A stretch of 35,457 bases of DNA, taken from NCBI GenBank assembly GCA_003353945.1, contig PIVM01000043.1:1-35457 (forward strand), in the 5' to 3' direction. Origin of the DNA: Gammaproteobacteria bacterium (lineage in GTDB: Bacteria > Pseudomonadota > Gammaproteobacteria > Pseudomonadales > PIVM01). Under the pieces are notes generated by a model that was not told where the DNA came from, searched no databases, and was given only the letters and a program-made list of their open reading frames with translations. Numbering within the stretch: the first letter of the stretch is position 1; every line of letters begins with the position of its first letter. Both the position numbers and the translations under genes were made by a program. Positions 23,771 to 31,523 of this stretch are shown piece after piece.

Positions 23771-24962
23771 AGGGGCGATACATTAACTCTGGTTTCAGTT
23801 CGTAACCCCAGTTATCGGTAGCATTTTTCCAACCATTAACAACCCTCTTTCCAAGGCGATTGCTTTTCGTGTTTTTCAATTTACTGCCTTCAAAACCATC
23901 AACAATATTGTAAGCATTTGTAAACCCAGCCTGAGCGAGTAAATTCACAGCGAGCGTACTTCGAACGCCAGAACGGCAAATCACATATATGATGTCATTT
24001 TCGTTTAGTTGTTTTTTCACTTCAGAAACAAATTTGCCGTTAAGCTGTAAGGGCGATTCCTCCAGATTGGCATGCCATTGTCTTTTCAGTAGTTTGACGG
24101 GGATATTGATCGCCATCGGCGCGTGCCCTACATACATATATTCTTCCGGCGTTCGAACATCTAACAGCTGTATGGCACTTTGACTTTTAGCCAAATTTTC
24201 ATTGGCCGCGCCAGCCGTTAAGTAAAGCCCTAACTGAGTTTGCTTTTTAGGAGAAAGAATGGATTCCACAAAATACGTTTCAGCAAGCAGTTGTTGTTCA
24301 GCGTTAAACTTACGCATTAAAGCATCGGCTTTCCTTTCCCCTTCCTCTTTGCCTTGCATGGCAGCAGCTTTCCACCAGACGTAGGATTGTAGTTCGTCCT
24401 TTACTCCCTCGCCTATTTCATATAAACGCGCCATATCGACTATTGCGGTAAGGTGCCCATTATCGGCAGATTTGAGCATCCACTGGGCAGCTAATGTGAG
24501 ATTACGCTCAACACCTCTGCCTTCCAGGTACATACTCGCCAGACTATGCTGGGCTTTTGCATTACCTTTATCTGCGGCGAGTCGATATAACTCAAAGGCC
24601 TTGATCACATCCTTGCTGACGCCAATCCCTCCCTCGTACATCATCGCCAGATTATTTTGCGCTATGGCATGGCCTTGAGCAGACGCCTTTTTATACCACT
24701 TTGCAGCTTCCACAAAATTACCCTCGAAATGTTCCCCAAGCCGATACCGGTCACCCATTTCGGTTTGAAATGTTGGATCATCCAAAGGCGTGACTATTTC
24801 GCTTTCAACGACCTTACCGTCTGCCCCGATAACTATTACCTCTTCCAGTTCTTCATCTTCATCCTCGCCGCCCCAGCCACAAGCAACGGAGTAGCCAGAA
24901 AGAGCGTGAAAAAAACAAAAGGTAAAGGCAATGAAAACATTCTGCGTAATAGGCTTATTCAT
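23769..24962 (-). CDS. exported Sel1-repeat / rhodanese fusion protein
   Basis: A 397-residue two-domain envelope protein. Seen: a signal peptide (1-27) ending 'GYSVA' before C28, then an acidic stretch 'GGEDEDEELEEVIVIG'. Four Sel1 (TPR-like) repeats follow at about 66-102, 103-138, 139-174 and 175-205 ('AAKWYKKASAQGHAIAQNNL', 'AFELYRLAADKGNAKAQHSL'). A rhodanese domain lies at about 262-370, with 'LLDVRTPEEY' and the active-site loop 'CRSGVRS', cysteine C329 intact. Rhodaneses move sulfane sulfur or bind oxyanions, and Sel1 arrays dock other proteins. It lies 188 bp after the chaperone gene in the same direction as the molybdoenzyme operon and may be its last member, delivering or accepting sulfur in the periplasm (inference). 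CAGGAA lies about nine bases before the ATG. Confidence 0.75.
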   Translation of the reverse strand: MNKPITQNVFIAFTFCFFHALSGYSVACGWGGEDEDEELEEVIVIGADGKVVESEIVTPLDDPTFQTEMGDRYRLGEHFEGNFVEAAKWYKKASAQGHAIAQNNLAMMYEGGIGVSKDVIKAFELYRLAADKGNAKAQHSLASMYLEGRGVERNLTLAAQWMLKSADNGHLTAIVDMARLYEIGEGVKDELQSYVWWKAAAMQGKEEGERKADALMRKFNAEQQLLAETYFVESILSPKKQTQLGLYLTAGAANENLAKSQSAIQLLDVRTPEEYMYVGHAPMAINIPVKLLKRQWHANLEESPLQLNGKFVSEVKKQLNENDIIYVICRSGVRSTLAVNLLAQAGFTNAYNIVDGFEGSKLKNTKSNRLGKRVVNGWKNATDNWGYELKPELMYRP

Positions 24963-25150
24963 AATGGGTATTTCCTGATACTAGAAACACTGTATAGTTC
25001 TCCCCGGTTATGATTACACATTTCCATTTAGATTGAAAATGGACTGGACGTAGAAATCCCGCGTAAATATTTTCCGCAAACCTAAATCTTTCGTGCATTA
25101 TCTACAAGCTGAACAAGGCCTGATTCCGCATAGTGGTTGGTGGGACGAAT

Positions 25151-25861
25151 TCAGTTTCGTTCTAACAATTGTTCTGCTTGCTTCTCTTTTTCAGGAAGTT
25201 CTGTCAGCTCATCTTCTAAAAACTCTTGAGCCAATTCAGCGAAAACCGAATAAAAAGCACATTCAGCTTTCGCATTCACCCTATTAAGAAAGCAAAATAC
25301 CCAGTTGAACAAGTGCTTTTGAAAAAAATCATTCTGATATCGAATAGCATTCAGCGCTTCATCGTACTTTCCATTCACCCAGCTACACGATTCCAGCAGA
25401 ACGAGATGAGCCATATACTCCAACTCCACAGCGACATGATCCGGCATATCATTCATTTCATCCTGATAAGCAAAACCGGTCGCTTTGAAATAGTCCAACA
25501 CCGCCTGCGATTCCGGTCCACGCAACTGCCCCGAACCATCCGGTAATTGTACTGACTCATACGGCGCAATTCTGCCATCTGGAGAAAGGAGAAAGAGCCG
25601 CGCAAACTCAACGGCTAATTCTTCGGCCAGTTCTTCAATCGGCGTCAGGAAAAAGTGATCACCTAAATCGACACCCGCTTCCTCTAGTGCCTCCCTGTAT
25701 TGACTGGATCGAAGTTCCTCCAAGCGCTCTTTTGACTGCTCACGTCGGAAGATACCCGCCAGAAGTCGATAGAGAAATACTCGTTCCTCAGCATTAATAT
25801 TCAACTCAACAAGAGGGCCGGCGGCTTGATCGCCGCCGTCCGATGCAATGACGGCTGTCAT
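25151..25861 (-). CDS. TorD/DmsD-family molybdoenzyme chaperone
   Basis: A 236-residue cytoplasmic all-helical chaperone that binds the Tat signal of its molybdoenzyme and holds it for cofactor loading before export. Seen: 'EERVFLYRLLAGIFRR' in the first helix, 'EFARLFLLSPDGRIAPYESV' (86-104, typical family core), 'MPDHVAVELEYMAHL' (139-153, the PDH..ELE.M signature) and 'QNDFFQKHLFNWVFCFLNRV' near the C-terminus. The ATG overlaps the stop codon of the catalytic-subunit gene as ATGA (25858-25861), so the two are translationally coupled. This supports a dedicated chaperone for that enzyme. Confidence 0.85.
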   Translation of the reverse strand: MTAVIASDGGDQAAGPLVELNINAEERVFLYRLLAGIFRREQSKERLEELRSSQYREALEEAGVDLGDHFFLTPIEELAEELAVEFARLFLLSPDGRIAPYESVQLPDGSGQLRGPESQAVLDYFKATGFAYQDEMNDMPDHVAVELEYMAHLVLLESCSWVNGKYDEALNAIRYQNDFFQKHLFNWVFCFLNRVNAKAECAFYSVFAELAQEFLEDELTELPEKEKQAEQLLERN

Positions 25862-28383
25862 ATTTTTATCACCTGTACGACCGTATCCATAAAGCGTAAC
25901 TGTCCGTTAATGGGGTCCGGTGCATTAGGAATAATCCAGTTCGGATGGGCGCCGTGGTTGCCTTTCCACCACATGCGCTTCAGATCCGGATCGTCATCGT
26001 GCGCCATTGGCGCCTTATTGCCGGAGGCATAACGACCGTACTGCCAGTGACCACAGTGATGCGAAATGGCAATCACGCCGGGTATCACCGCTGGTGTCAC
26101 TCTCGCCTTGATGGTGATTTCACCAACCTCTGATTTCACCTTGATCTCATCACCTTCCATAATACCTCGACGTTGCGCATCCACCGGATTGATCCAAGCC
26201 GGATTATCATGATACAGCTCGGTGAGATACTTGCAGTTTTGTGAACGCGAATGAATCTGAGTGGCCACTTTAAACGTGGTCAAAATCATATCGTTATCGC
26301 TCATCTTTTCATGCTCTGGAATCGAGTACCAGGTCGGCAAAGGATTGTAGCCTTTTTCCTTCATCAAACCGGAATAGATCTCAAAATACCCGGATTTGTT
26401 CAGCTTGTCTGGTTTGAATCCCTTATACACTTTGTCGCCAATACGCTGACCGACATAGGCTTTATAAGCTCCCTTGCTATGCGTATAACCCTTCTTCTGC
26501 GCTGCCTCGGCGGACTTATGCTTGGCTTTTTTCCAGTCCCAGTAGGTACCTGTCGCTTCATCCAGGATAACCGTTGCTTTCTCATAGTCCTTGGCTTTCA
26601 GCTCTTTACGGTATGAGTGATACTTGGGTTTGGCTTTGGGGTCGTGATACACACCGTGCTTCTTCATGTATTCAAAACCACCAACGGCTTTGACTGCGGG
26701 TGTTTTTGCACAGCTCATCCGCACAAACTCTTCCTTGGTTTTGAAGGGCAGCTCAATCCCAATACGTTCGGCCAACTGACAGGCTACGGTGCCAAAATCT
26801 CGCGTTTCACCCATCGGTGGAATCGCGGGTTGTCTAATATAGTACTCGGGGATTTGTACCGGTGAGACCATATCATCCCAGTCCCAGCGTTCGGTATAGG
26901 GTGGTTCCGGTAGAATAAGATCAGCCAACGCCGCAGACTCATCATAAAACGGATTGATGTTCACGCTGAAGGGAATCAGCGATTCATCCTTCAACACATC
27001 GATGTTTTCCTGCACATCACCATTGGCATAGACAGCGGTATACATATAGGACATATAAATATCAGGACGTCCGGCGCTCCCATCTTTTATCATTTTGAGC
27101 ACGTTATGGCTCATATGATGCGACGGTATTGCTGCAGCTCCTTTGGGGCCATCAACAATCTTCAGTTTGCGGCCCTTGGGCATTCCCTTAGCCTTGGGGT
27201 ATTTCCACTTCGGACCTACCGCCAGACATCGACCACCCGGATTGTCGATATTACCCGTGATCGCCGCCAGGGTCTGTATGGCACGCTCGGTGTCATTACC
27301 GTTATAGTGCGCTACGGCCCCTCGATAGCTGATCAAGCAAGCCGGGTACGTAGTGGCAAACTCGCGAGCAATACGACGGATAGCAGAAGCCGATACATCA
27401 CTGTGTTGAGTCGCCCATTCTGGTGTGTACTGCGCAAAATTATCTTTCAACGCCTTGACTTTGTTTTCCAGCGTATCCTCTGCCGTATCTGTCACCTTGC
27501 AGAACTTGAGGAATTCCTCACCACGACCTTTATGAAGATCTTCAGACATCACTACATTGCACATGGCCAGCGCAACGGCAAGATCACCACCGGGGCGAAC
27601 CGGCAACCACTCCTGAGATTTGGCTGCTGTATTGGACAACCTGACATCAATCGTTACCATTTTCACTTCACGGGTGGTTAAGGCGCGAATCAATCGGTGC
27701 GACGTTGGAATATGGTTGGTTCCAGCCTCCAGCGGGTTAGCGCCAAAATTCAACACATAGCGCGTATTGTCAAAATCCCAGGTATCGTAGTGTTTGCCCC
27801 AAGTCAGTTCCTGCGCCGTCCATTTGCCACCCTCACAGATCGAGGTATGGTTGCCAATGGTTTTGGTGCCATAGGCACCCAGAAAGTTGGTTTTCACCAA
27901 TTTACTGGTGCTGGATTTCATGCGTCCGTAGTGGAACATGAATTTCTCCGGTGTACCCGCATCGCGCAAGGTTTTCAGGCGACCGGCAACTTCATCCAGA
28001 GCGTCATCCCAACTCACGCGCTTCCATTTGCCCTCACCGCGCTTGCCTACCCGCTTCATGGGGTAGAGGATCCTATCCGGATCATTGGACTGGTTCACAC
28101 CACCCTGACCCTTGGCGCACATCTTCCCTTCACTTCGAATTGATTTGGGTTGCCCTTCAATTTTTACGATACGTCCGTCTTCAACGTACACAATATTCGG
28201 ACACCGGGTTACACAATTCAGGCAGGCACTGGGCACCGCCTTACGCTCTTTGCCAGTTGTCGGAGAAAAATCCTTACCACCAAAGACAGGCAGCTCGCGA
28301 GCCTGCGACAAGGTGCCATTCATTGCAACACTGGCAGCGGCGGTCGCAGCACTCAACTTAATAAATTTGCGTCTATTTAACAT
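25858..28383 (-). CDS. Tat-exported molybdopterin oxidoreductase, catalytic subunit
   Basis: An 841-residue catalytic subunit of the DMSO-reductase superfamily (complex iron-sulfur molybdoenzyme), a bis-MGD enzyme acting in the periplasm. Seen: Tat signal 'NRRKFIKLSAATAAASVAM' (3-21); a [4Fe-4S] motif C54-x2-C57-x3-C61-x27-C89; 'NHTSICEGGKWTA' (178-190), with C183 as the likely molybdenum ligand; 'VTIDVRLSNTAAKSQEWLPVRPGGDLAVALAM', an MGD-binding stretch; and a C-terminal molydopterin-binding domain ('NPAWINPVDAQRRGIMEGDEI', 'GVIAISHHCGHWQYGRYASG'). The Cys ligand and spacing fit the PsrA/PhsA/TtrA/ArrA/ArxA branch rather than nitrate or DMSO reductases, but the substrate cannot be read. The frame extends to 28407, but the ATG at 28383 has GGGGAGAGG upstream and starts the Tat signal, 13 bp after the membrane-subunit stop. 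Confidence 0.88.
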   Translation of the reverse strand: MLNRRKFIKLSAATAAASVAMNGTLSQARELPVFGGKDFSPTTGKERKAVPSACLNCVTRCPNIVYVEDGRIVKIEGQPKSIRSEGKMCAKGQGGVNQSNDPDRILYPMKRVGKRGEGKWKRVSWDDALDEVAGRLKTLRDAGTPEKFMFHYGRMKSSTSKLVKTNFLGAYGTKTIGNHTSICEGGKWTAQELTWGKHYDTWDFDNTRYVLNFGANPLEAGTNHIPTSHRLIRALTTREVKMVTIDVRLSNTAAKSQEWLPVRPGGDLAVALAMCNVVMSEDLHKGRGEEFLKFCKVTDTAEDTLENKVKALKDNFAQYTPEWATQHSDVSASAIRRIAREFATTYPACLISYRGAVAHYNGNDTERAIQTLAAITGNIDNPGGRCLAVGPKWKYPKAKGMPKGRKLKIVDGPKGAAAIPSHHMSHNVLKMIKDGSAGRPDIYMSYMYTAVYANGDVQENIDVLKDESLIPFSVNINPFYDESAALADLILPEPPYTERWDWDDMVSPVQIPEYYIRQPAIPPMGETRDFGTVACQLAERIGIELPFKTKEEFVRMSCAKTPAVKAVGGFEYMKKHGVYHDPKAKPKYHSYRKELKAKDYEKATVILDEATGTYWDWKKAKHKSAEAAQKKGYTHSKGAYKAYVGQRIGDKVYKGFKPDKLNKSGYFEIYSGLMKEKGYNPLPTWYSIPEHEKMSDNDMILTTFKVATQIHSRSQNCKYLTELYHDNPAWINPVDAQRRGIMEGDEIKVKSEVGEITIKARVTPAVIPGVIAISHHCGHWQYGRYASGNKAPMAHDDDPDLKRMWWKGNHGAHPNWIIPNAPDPINGQLRFMDTVVQVIKI

Positions 28384-28396
28384 GATTTCCTCTCCC

Positions 28397-29374
28397 CTAA
28401 ATTCCAACCGGTCCGGTCAATTGACCAGCGATAACCACAACATAGCGGAGCATAAATCCACCGACAATAACCAGCATACAAGCTGCGAGTTCTACTGCAT
28501 GAGGTATCGAATAATGCTCTTGCCTCAGCAGTCTGGGCAGCACATACTTCATTTCGATCAGAATGGGAATAATTAATCCGATCACCACAAAACCGAACCA
28601 GAACAGGGAGGTCAGACTGCCGCCGAGTATCACATCAATCGCATTTTCGACACCACCGATCGTCAAATGCGCATACATGATAAAGAGAAAGACCACCAGC
28701 ACTTCAAAGCTGATCAGGAGCATATCGGTAGCCGCCAGTATATATTTACTTTCTTCGGTGCCCTGAGCGCCTTCACCGGTATATTCGTCAGCCTTCTTGT
28801 GGCCAAGGGCATGAGCAACACAGCGCACAAGCAGAATACTCGCCACCCCGGTAGACAAGGCGGAAATGAGAAACAACATGGCAAGAATGGGTGAATTCCA
28901 GAACGGTCTTGCTGGCATGGCGCCCAACAGAATACCTGTGTAAAGTGCAACACCAATACCGAGCGGTACCATCACCCAGGCCAGCATTTTACGAAAAGCT
29001 TGATGTTTATCACCGGAATGCGCGTCTGACTTTAAGAAAGTGTAGGCATAACAAAGACTGACACCAATAAACAAAGCCAAAAACCAGGAACCTAGCGACA
29101 TTGGTGATAGATTGATTGTCAGAAACAGGTTAATCCAGCGGAACATATCCCCGACTGCAAAACTGCCTAGTTCAAAAACAAGCGCGCCGGTACCTGCAAT
29201 CACCGGAATCGGTGCAATCAATGCACCCCAGCGAGCGATATCAAAAGCCCCCTCTGAGGCATCCCCTGCATGTGAACGAAGAAAAACAGAGGCACTGACC
29301 ACACCGGCTCCGGCGCCTAAGCCTCCTAAGAATAAATAGATAATAACGGGTAATCCCCAATGTATCTCTAACAT
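28397..29374 (-). CDS. NrfD/PsrC-type membrane anchor subunit
   Basis: A 325-residue integral membrane protein that anchors the enzyme and exchanges electrons with the quinone pool. Seen: about eight hydrophobic segments, beginning 'WGLPVIIYLFLGGLGAGAGVVSA' (5-27) with the glycine-rich pattern of the NrfD family. It continues through 'GTGALVFELGSFAVGDMFRW' and 'FWNSPILAMLFLISALSTGVASILL' to a final segment 'ACMLVIVGGFMLRYVVVIAG'. No haem-binding cysteines were seen. The start lies two bases after the stop of the iron-sulfur subunit gene, with AGAGGG just upstream. The gene order ferredoxin, NrfD, catalytic subunit differs from the common A-B-C order. Confidence 0.87.
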   Translation of the reverse strand: MLEIHWGLPVIIYLFLGGLGAGAGVVSASVFLRSHAGDASEGAFDIARWGALIAPIPVIAGTGALVFELGSFAVGDMFRWINLFLTINLSPMSLGSWFLALFIGVSLCYAYTFLKSDAHSGDKHQAFRKMLAWVMVPLGIGVALYTGILLGAMPARPFWNSPILAMLFLISALSTGVASILLVRCVAHALGHKKADEYTGEGAQGTEESKYILAATDMLLISFEVLVVFLFIMYAHLTIGGVENAIDVILGGSLTSLFWFGFVVIGLIIPILIEMKYVLPRLLRQEHYSIPHAVELAACMLVIVGGFMLRYVVVIAGQLTGPVGI

Positions 29375-29376
29375 GA

Positions 29377-30069
29377 CTATACCCTCTTCTGTTGACGACG
29401 GTGAGTTTCAACCCGGACATAAACGCCCGTGCGCTCGGCGTAACGTTCATCTGAATGATCAGCCCCAATGTAAAAGACCATGGGTTCAGTGCCCATTTCA
29501 TGACGCAGCACAGAAACTGAATTTGTTTCAAGCATTTTGGCTGCCGCACTGCTGGGATCATTGATATCACCAAAAATACGCGCGGCACCCTGGCAGGTGT
29601 TCACGCAAGCCGGTACAACGCCTTTCTCGATTCGGTGCAGACAAAAATCGCACTTATCGACAGAGCCGGTTTTGGGATCAAGGTAACGTACACCATAGGG
29701 ACAGGCGAGGATACAGTACTTGCAGCCGATGCAGATCTCCTTATTGATGGCAACAACACCATCCTCTTTACGCGTATAGGTTGCACCCGTGGGACAAACT
29801 GAAACACAACCGGGTTTCTCACATTGGTTACACAGTCGTGGTAAAAAGCTACGCCCAACATCCGGAAAATTTCCTTTTTCAATCGTCTCTACCCACGAAC
29901 GCGATTCACCGAGTGGCACATCGTTTTCAGATTTACAAGCAACGGTACACGCCTGACAACCGATACAGCGACGGGTGTCGATTACCATCGCATAGCGTTT
30001 AGGTCGATCCGTTGCAATGAGGTTTTTCATTAACCCCCTGCGTGAGACCTGAGTGGCAGGATCTTTCAT
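29377..30069 (-). CDS. four [4Fe-4S] cluster electron-transfer subunit
   Basis: A 230-residue ferredoxin-like subunit (PsrB/DmsB/TtrB type) that relays electrons between the catalytic and membrane subunits. Seen: 16 cysteines in four classic groups: C35-C38-C41-C45, C80-C83-C88-C92, C113-C116-C119-C123 and C140-C143-C155-C159. All are intact, including 'CPTGA' and 'CPYGV'. The N-terminus 'TQVSRRGLMKNLIATDR' has twin arginines but no hydrophobic core, so it is probably carried out through the Tat system together with the catalytic subunit. The ATG at 30069 has a perfect AAGGAGG eight bases upstream. It is the first gene of the operon, with a sigma-54-type promoter about 300 bases upstream. Confidence 0.88.
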   Translation of the reverse strand: MKDPATQVSRRGLMKNLIATDRPKRYAMVIDTRRCIGCQACTVACKSENDVPLGESRSWVETIEKGNFPDVGRSFLPRLCNQCEKPGCVSVCPTGATYTRKEDGVVAINKEICIGCKYCILACPYGVRYLDPKTGSVDKCDFCLHRIEKGVVPACVNTCQGAARIFGDINDPSSAAAKMLETNSVSVLRHEMGTEPMVFYIGADHSDERYAERTGVYVRVETHRRQQKRV

Positions 30070-30384
30070 CGCGTTTGCCTCCTTAAAATGGCTGCGAAAT
30101 TTGGCTTTGTCATAATGTTTTGTTAGCTCTAGAATCGGTTCCCACGTAAAACAAAAATCTGCTTATGCAGCAAGCTGCTGTTTTGATGTAAATTGCATTT
30201 CAACAAAAGCATATTGGTTATTAAAAAAGCGTTACGTTCCCATCGCTTCAACGTCACGTCACCGTTTTGCTTAACTTCTTATAAAGCCCAGCATTTGATA
30301 ATCCTCAAACTACCGGATCAGGTCAGTTGGTAGCGGACTAGTTTGTTTTTGAATGAGTCGTTAACAACTCCCATATTCGACTAA

Positions 30385-30399
30385 GCAGTTATCGTGCCT
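30385..30399 (-). promoter_or_regulatory. sigma-54 (-24/-12) promoter for the molybdoenzyme operon
   Basis: On the minus strand the sequence reads AGGCACGATAACTGC. It matches the TGGCACG-N4-TTGC consensus at all but two bases and has the invariant GG and GC in the required phase (12 bases apart). Transcription would start near 30373, giving a leader of about 300 bases to the iron-sulfur subunit gene. An adjacent NtrC-type activator carrying the sigma-54-contacting GAFTGA loop strongly supports this reading. No other site in the region had correctly phased GG and GC. Confidence 0.65.
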
Positions 30400-30519
30400 A
30401 TACTCTATTTGAAGTAATCTTTCGGGCTATTAGTGGGGGGCAGGCGATAAACAACAGGGCTAGGTCAAGGGTTGTCATAGAAAAAGCAAAATATATGAAC
30501 CCGGATTAGCTTGGCTCTG

Positions 30520-30525
30520 TATAAT
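30520..30525 (+). promoter_or_regulatory. -10 box for the sensor/regulator operon
   Basis: A perfect TATAAT lies 134 bases before the PhnD-like gene's ATG. The expected -35 position (GAACCC region) is poor, so an activator or weak basal expression is likely. The two candidate regulator sites lie just downstream of this promoter, where binding would repress the operon (inference). Confidence 0.4.
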
Positions 30526-30560
30526 ATGCGACTGGATAAGTACATTGTTAAGGGTGGGGT

Positions 30561-30576
30561 GTTACGATCTCGTTAC
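30561..30576. promoter_or_regulatory. GTTACG-N4-CGTTAC site, candidate activator binding site 1
   Basis: GTTACG and CGTTAC flank ATCT, an inverted repeat with one mismatch. The same motif recurs 43 bp to the right, close to four helical turns. Relative to the predicted sigma-54 start it lies about 190-200 bp upstream, as enhancer sites do. Confidence 0.5.
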
Positions 30577-30603
30577 ATCAACAACCATGGTATTCAGCAA
30601 GCC

Positions 30604-30619
30604 GTTACGTTTTCGTAAC
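30604..30619. promoter_or_regulatory. GTTACG-N4-CGTAAC site, candidate activator binding site 2
   Basis: GTTACG-TTTT-CGTAAC is a perfect inverted repeat. It shares half-site sequence and spacer length with the site at 30561 and lies about 40 bp before the PhnD-like gene's start codon. Confidence 0.5.
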
Positions 30620-30659
30620 TATGCTGAGTAATACACTAGACTTTATTTGCGGATTTAAA

Positions 30660-31520
30660 ATGATGGGTAAACTGTCTTTGTTTCTAATAATGTGCTGTAG
30701 TTGCTTGGTGATGATGCCGGCAGCAGGTGACGACCAATTTTCTCAAACTAAACCGATCAGAATTGGCCTCACACCCGCCTTACTGAATTATCAGCATTCA
30801 TTAAATGTCATCTGGCAGGAGCATCTTCAACAACAGCTGCAACGCCCCGTTGAATTTGTTCAACGCGACACATATAGCGAGACAATGGAATTACTTCGAC
30901 AGAAGAAATTGGATTTTGCCTGGATCTGTTCCTACGCCTTTATTAAATTGGGCGATGCCATAACCTTGGTGGCCGTCCCCTTATATCAAGGTAATACCAA
31001 TTACCGATCTTTCTTAATCGTACCCAGTGTTGACACCACCACCCGCTCAATTGCAGACATCAAAGGCAGGATTTTTGCGTATGCAGACCCATTATCAAAT
31101 AGCGGTTATTTAGTGCCGCGTTATGACTTAAAAATGTCGGGCTATGATCCAGACACATTTTTTAAACGCACTTTTTTTACCTGGGCTCACCGCAAGGTGA
31201 TTGAGGCGGTTGCTAATCAAGTGGCTAATGGCGGTGCGGTGGATAGCTATATTTGGGAATCTCTTAATGTTATTGAACCTGAACTCACAGGAAAGACTCG
31301 CATTGTCAGTCAATCCAAAGAATTTAGCTTTGCACCGTTTGTCGCCAATTCAACACTTAGTGATATCGACCTTTCAACCATGCAACAGATATTACTCAAA
31401 ATGCCCGATACTGAAACAGGTCGTCTGATACTAGATAGATTGAATCTGGATGGTTTTATTCTCGGCACTCCGCAAATGTACGATAGTGTCGCCGAAATGG
31501 CCAGGGCAGTTGGAAAATAG
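30660..31520 (+). CDS. PhnD-like periplasmic sensor protein of the three-component system
   Basis: A 286-residue exported protein with the fold of phosphate/phosphonate-binding proteins. Seen: a signal peptide from the chosen start ('MMGKLSLFLIMCCSCLVMMPAAG'); 'IRIGLTPALLNY' opening the first lobe; 'MELLRQKKLDFAWICSYAFIKLGD', matching the ligand-loop region; 'DPLSNSGYLVPRYDL' (the S-[NG]-S-G anion loop); and 'WAHRKVIEAVANQVANGGAVDSYIWE', crossing between lobes. The frame opens 13 codons earlier, but ATG at 30660 begins the signal peptide. It ends three bases before the kinase gene. PhnD-like proteins beside a histidine kinase act as ligand sensors in the TtrS, ArxX and related systems (established knowledge). 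The ligand is probably an oxyanion or sulfur compound used by the divergent molybdoenzyme (inference). Confidence 0.78.
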   Translation: MMGKLSLFLIMCCSCLVMMPAAGDDQFSQTKPIRIGLTPALLNYQHSLNVIWQEHLQQQLQRPVEFVQRDTYSETMELLRQKKLDFAWICSYAFIKLGDAITLVAVPLYQGNTNYRSFLIVPSVDTTTRSIADIKGRIFAYADPLSNSGYLVPRYDLKMSGYDPDTFFKRTFFTWAHRKVIEAVANQVANGGAVDSYIWESLNVIEPELTGKTRIVSQSKEFSFAPFVANSTLSDIDLSTMQQILLKMPDTETGRLILDRLNLDGFILGTPQMYDSVAEMARAVGK

Positions 31521-31523
31521 GAT

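Larger units (their letters stand above)
30070..30659. promoter_or_regulatory. 590-bp divergent control region of the molybdoenzyme and sensor operons
   Basis: No gene fits here. Left to right it holds a 300-base leader of the oxidoreductase operon (with a lone GTTACG half-site at 30231-30236), a -24/-12 promoter facing left (30385-30399), a TATAAT facing right (30520-30525), and two GTTACG-N4-CGTWAC sites (30561-30576, 30604-30619). The layout resembles enhancer-dependent control, with activator sites upstream of a sigma-54 promoter. Confidence 0.65.

Noticed and set aside
27106-27681. 191-codon plus-strand ORF opposite the molybdoenzyme subunit
   Set aside because: It is antisense to a clearly conserved catalytic-subunit gene, has no recognisable domain and has Cys/Arg/His-rich composition typical of a shadow frame.
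25858-28383. Naming the enzyme arsenate reductase (ArrA), arsenite oxidase (ArxA), tetrathionate reductase (TtrA) or sulfite dehydrogenase (SoeA)
   Set aside because: The cysteine spacing and Cys ligand are shared across the branch and no substrate-specific signature can be read by eye. SoeA-type enzymes lack a Tat signal, and no arsenic-specific genes are nearby.
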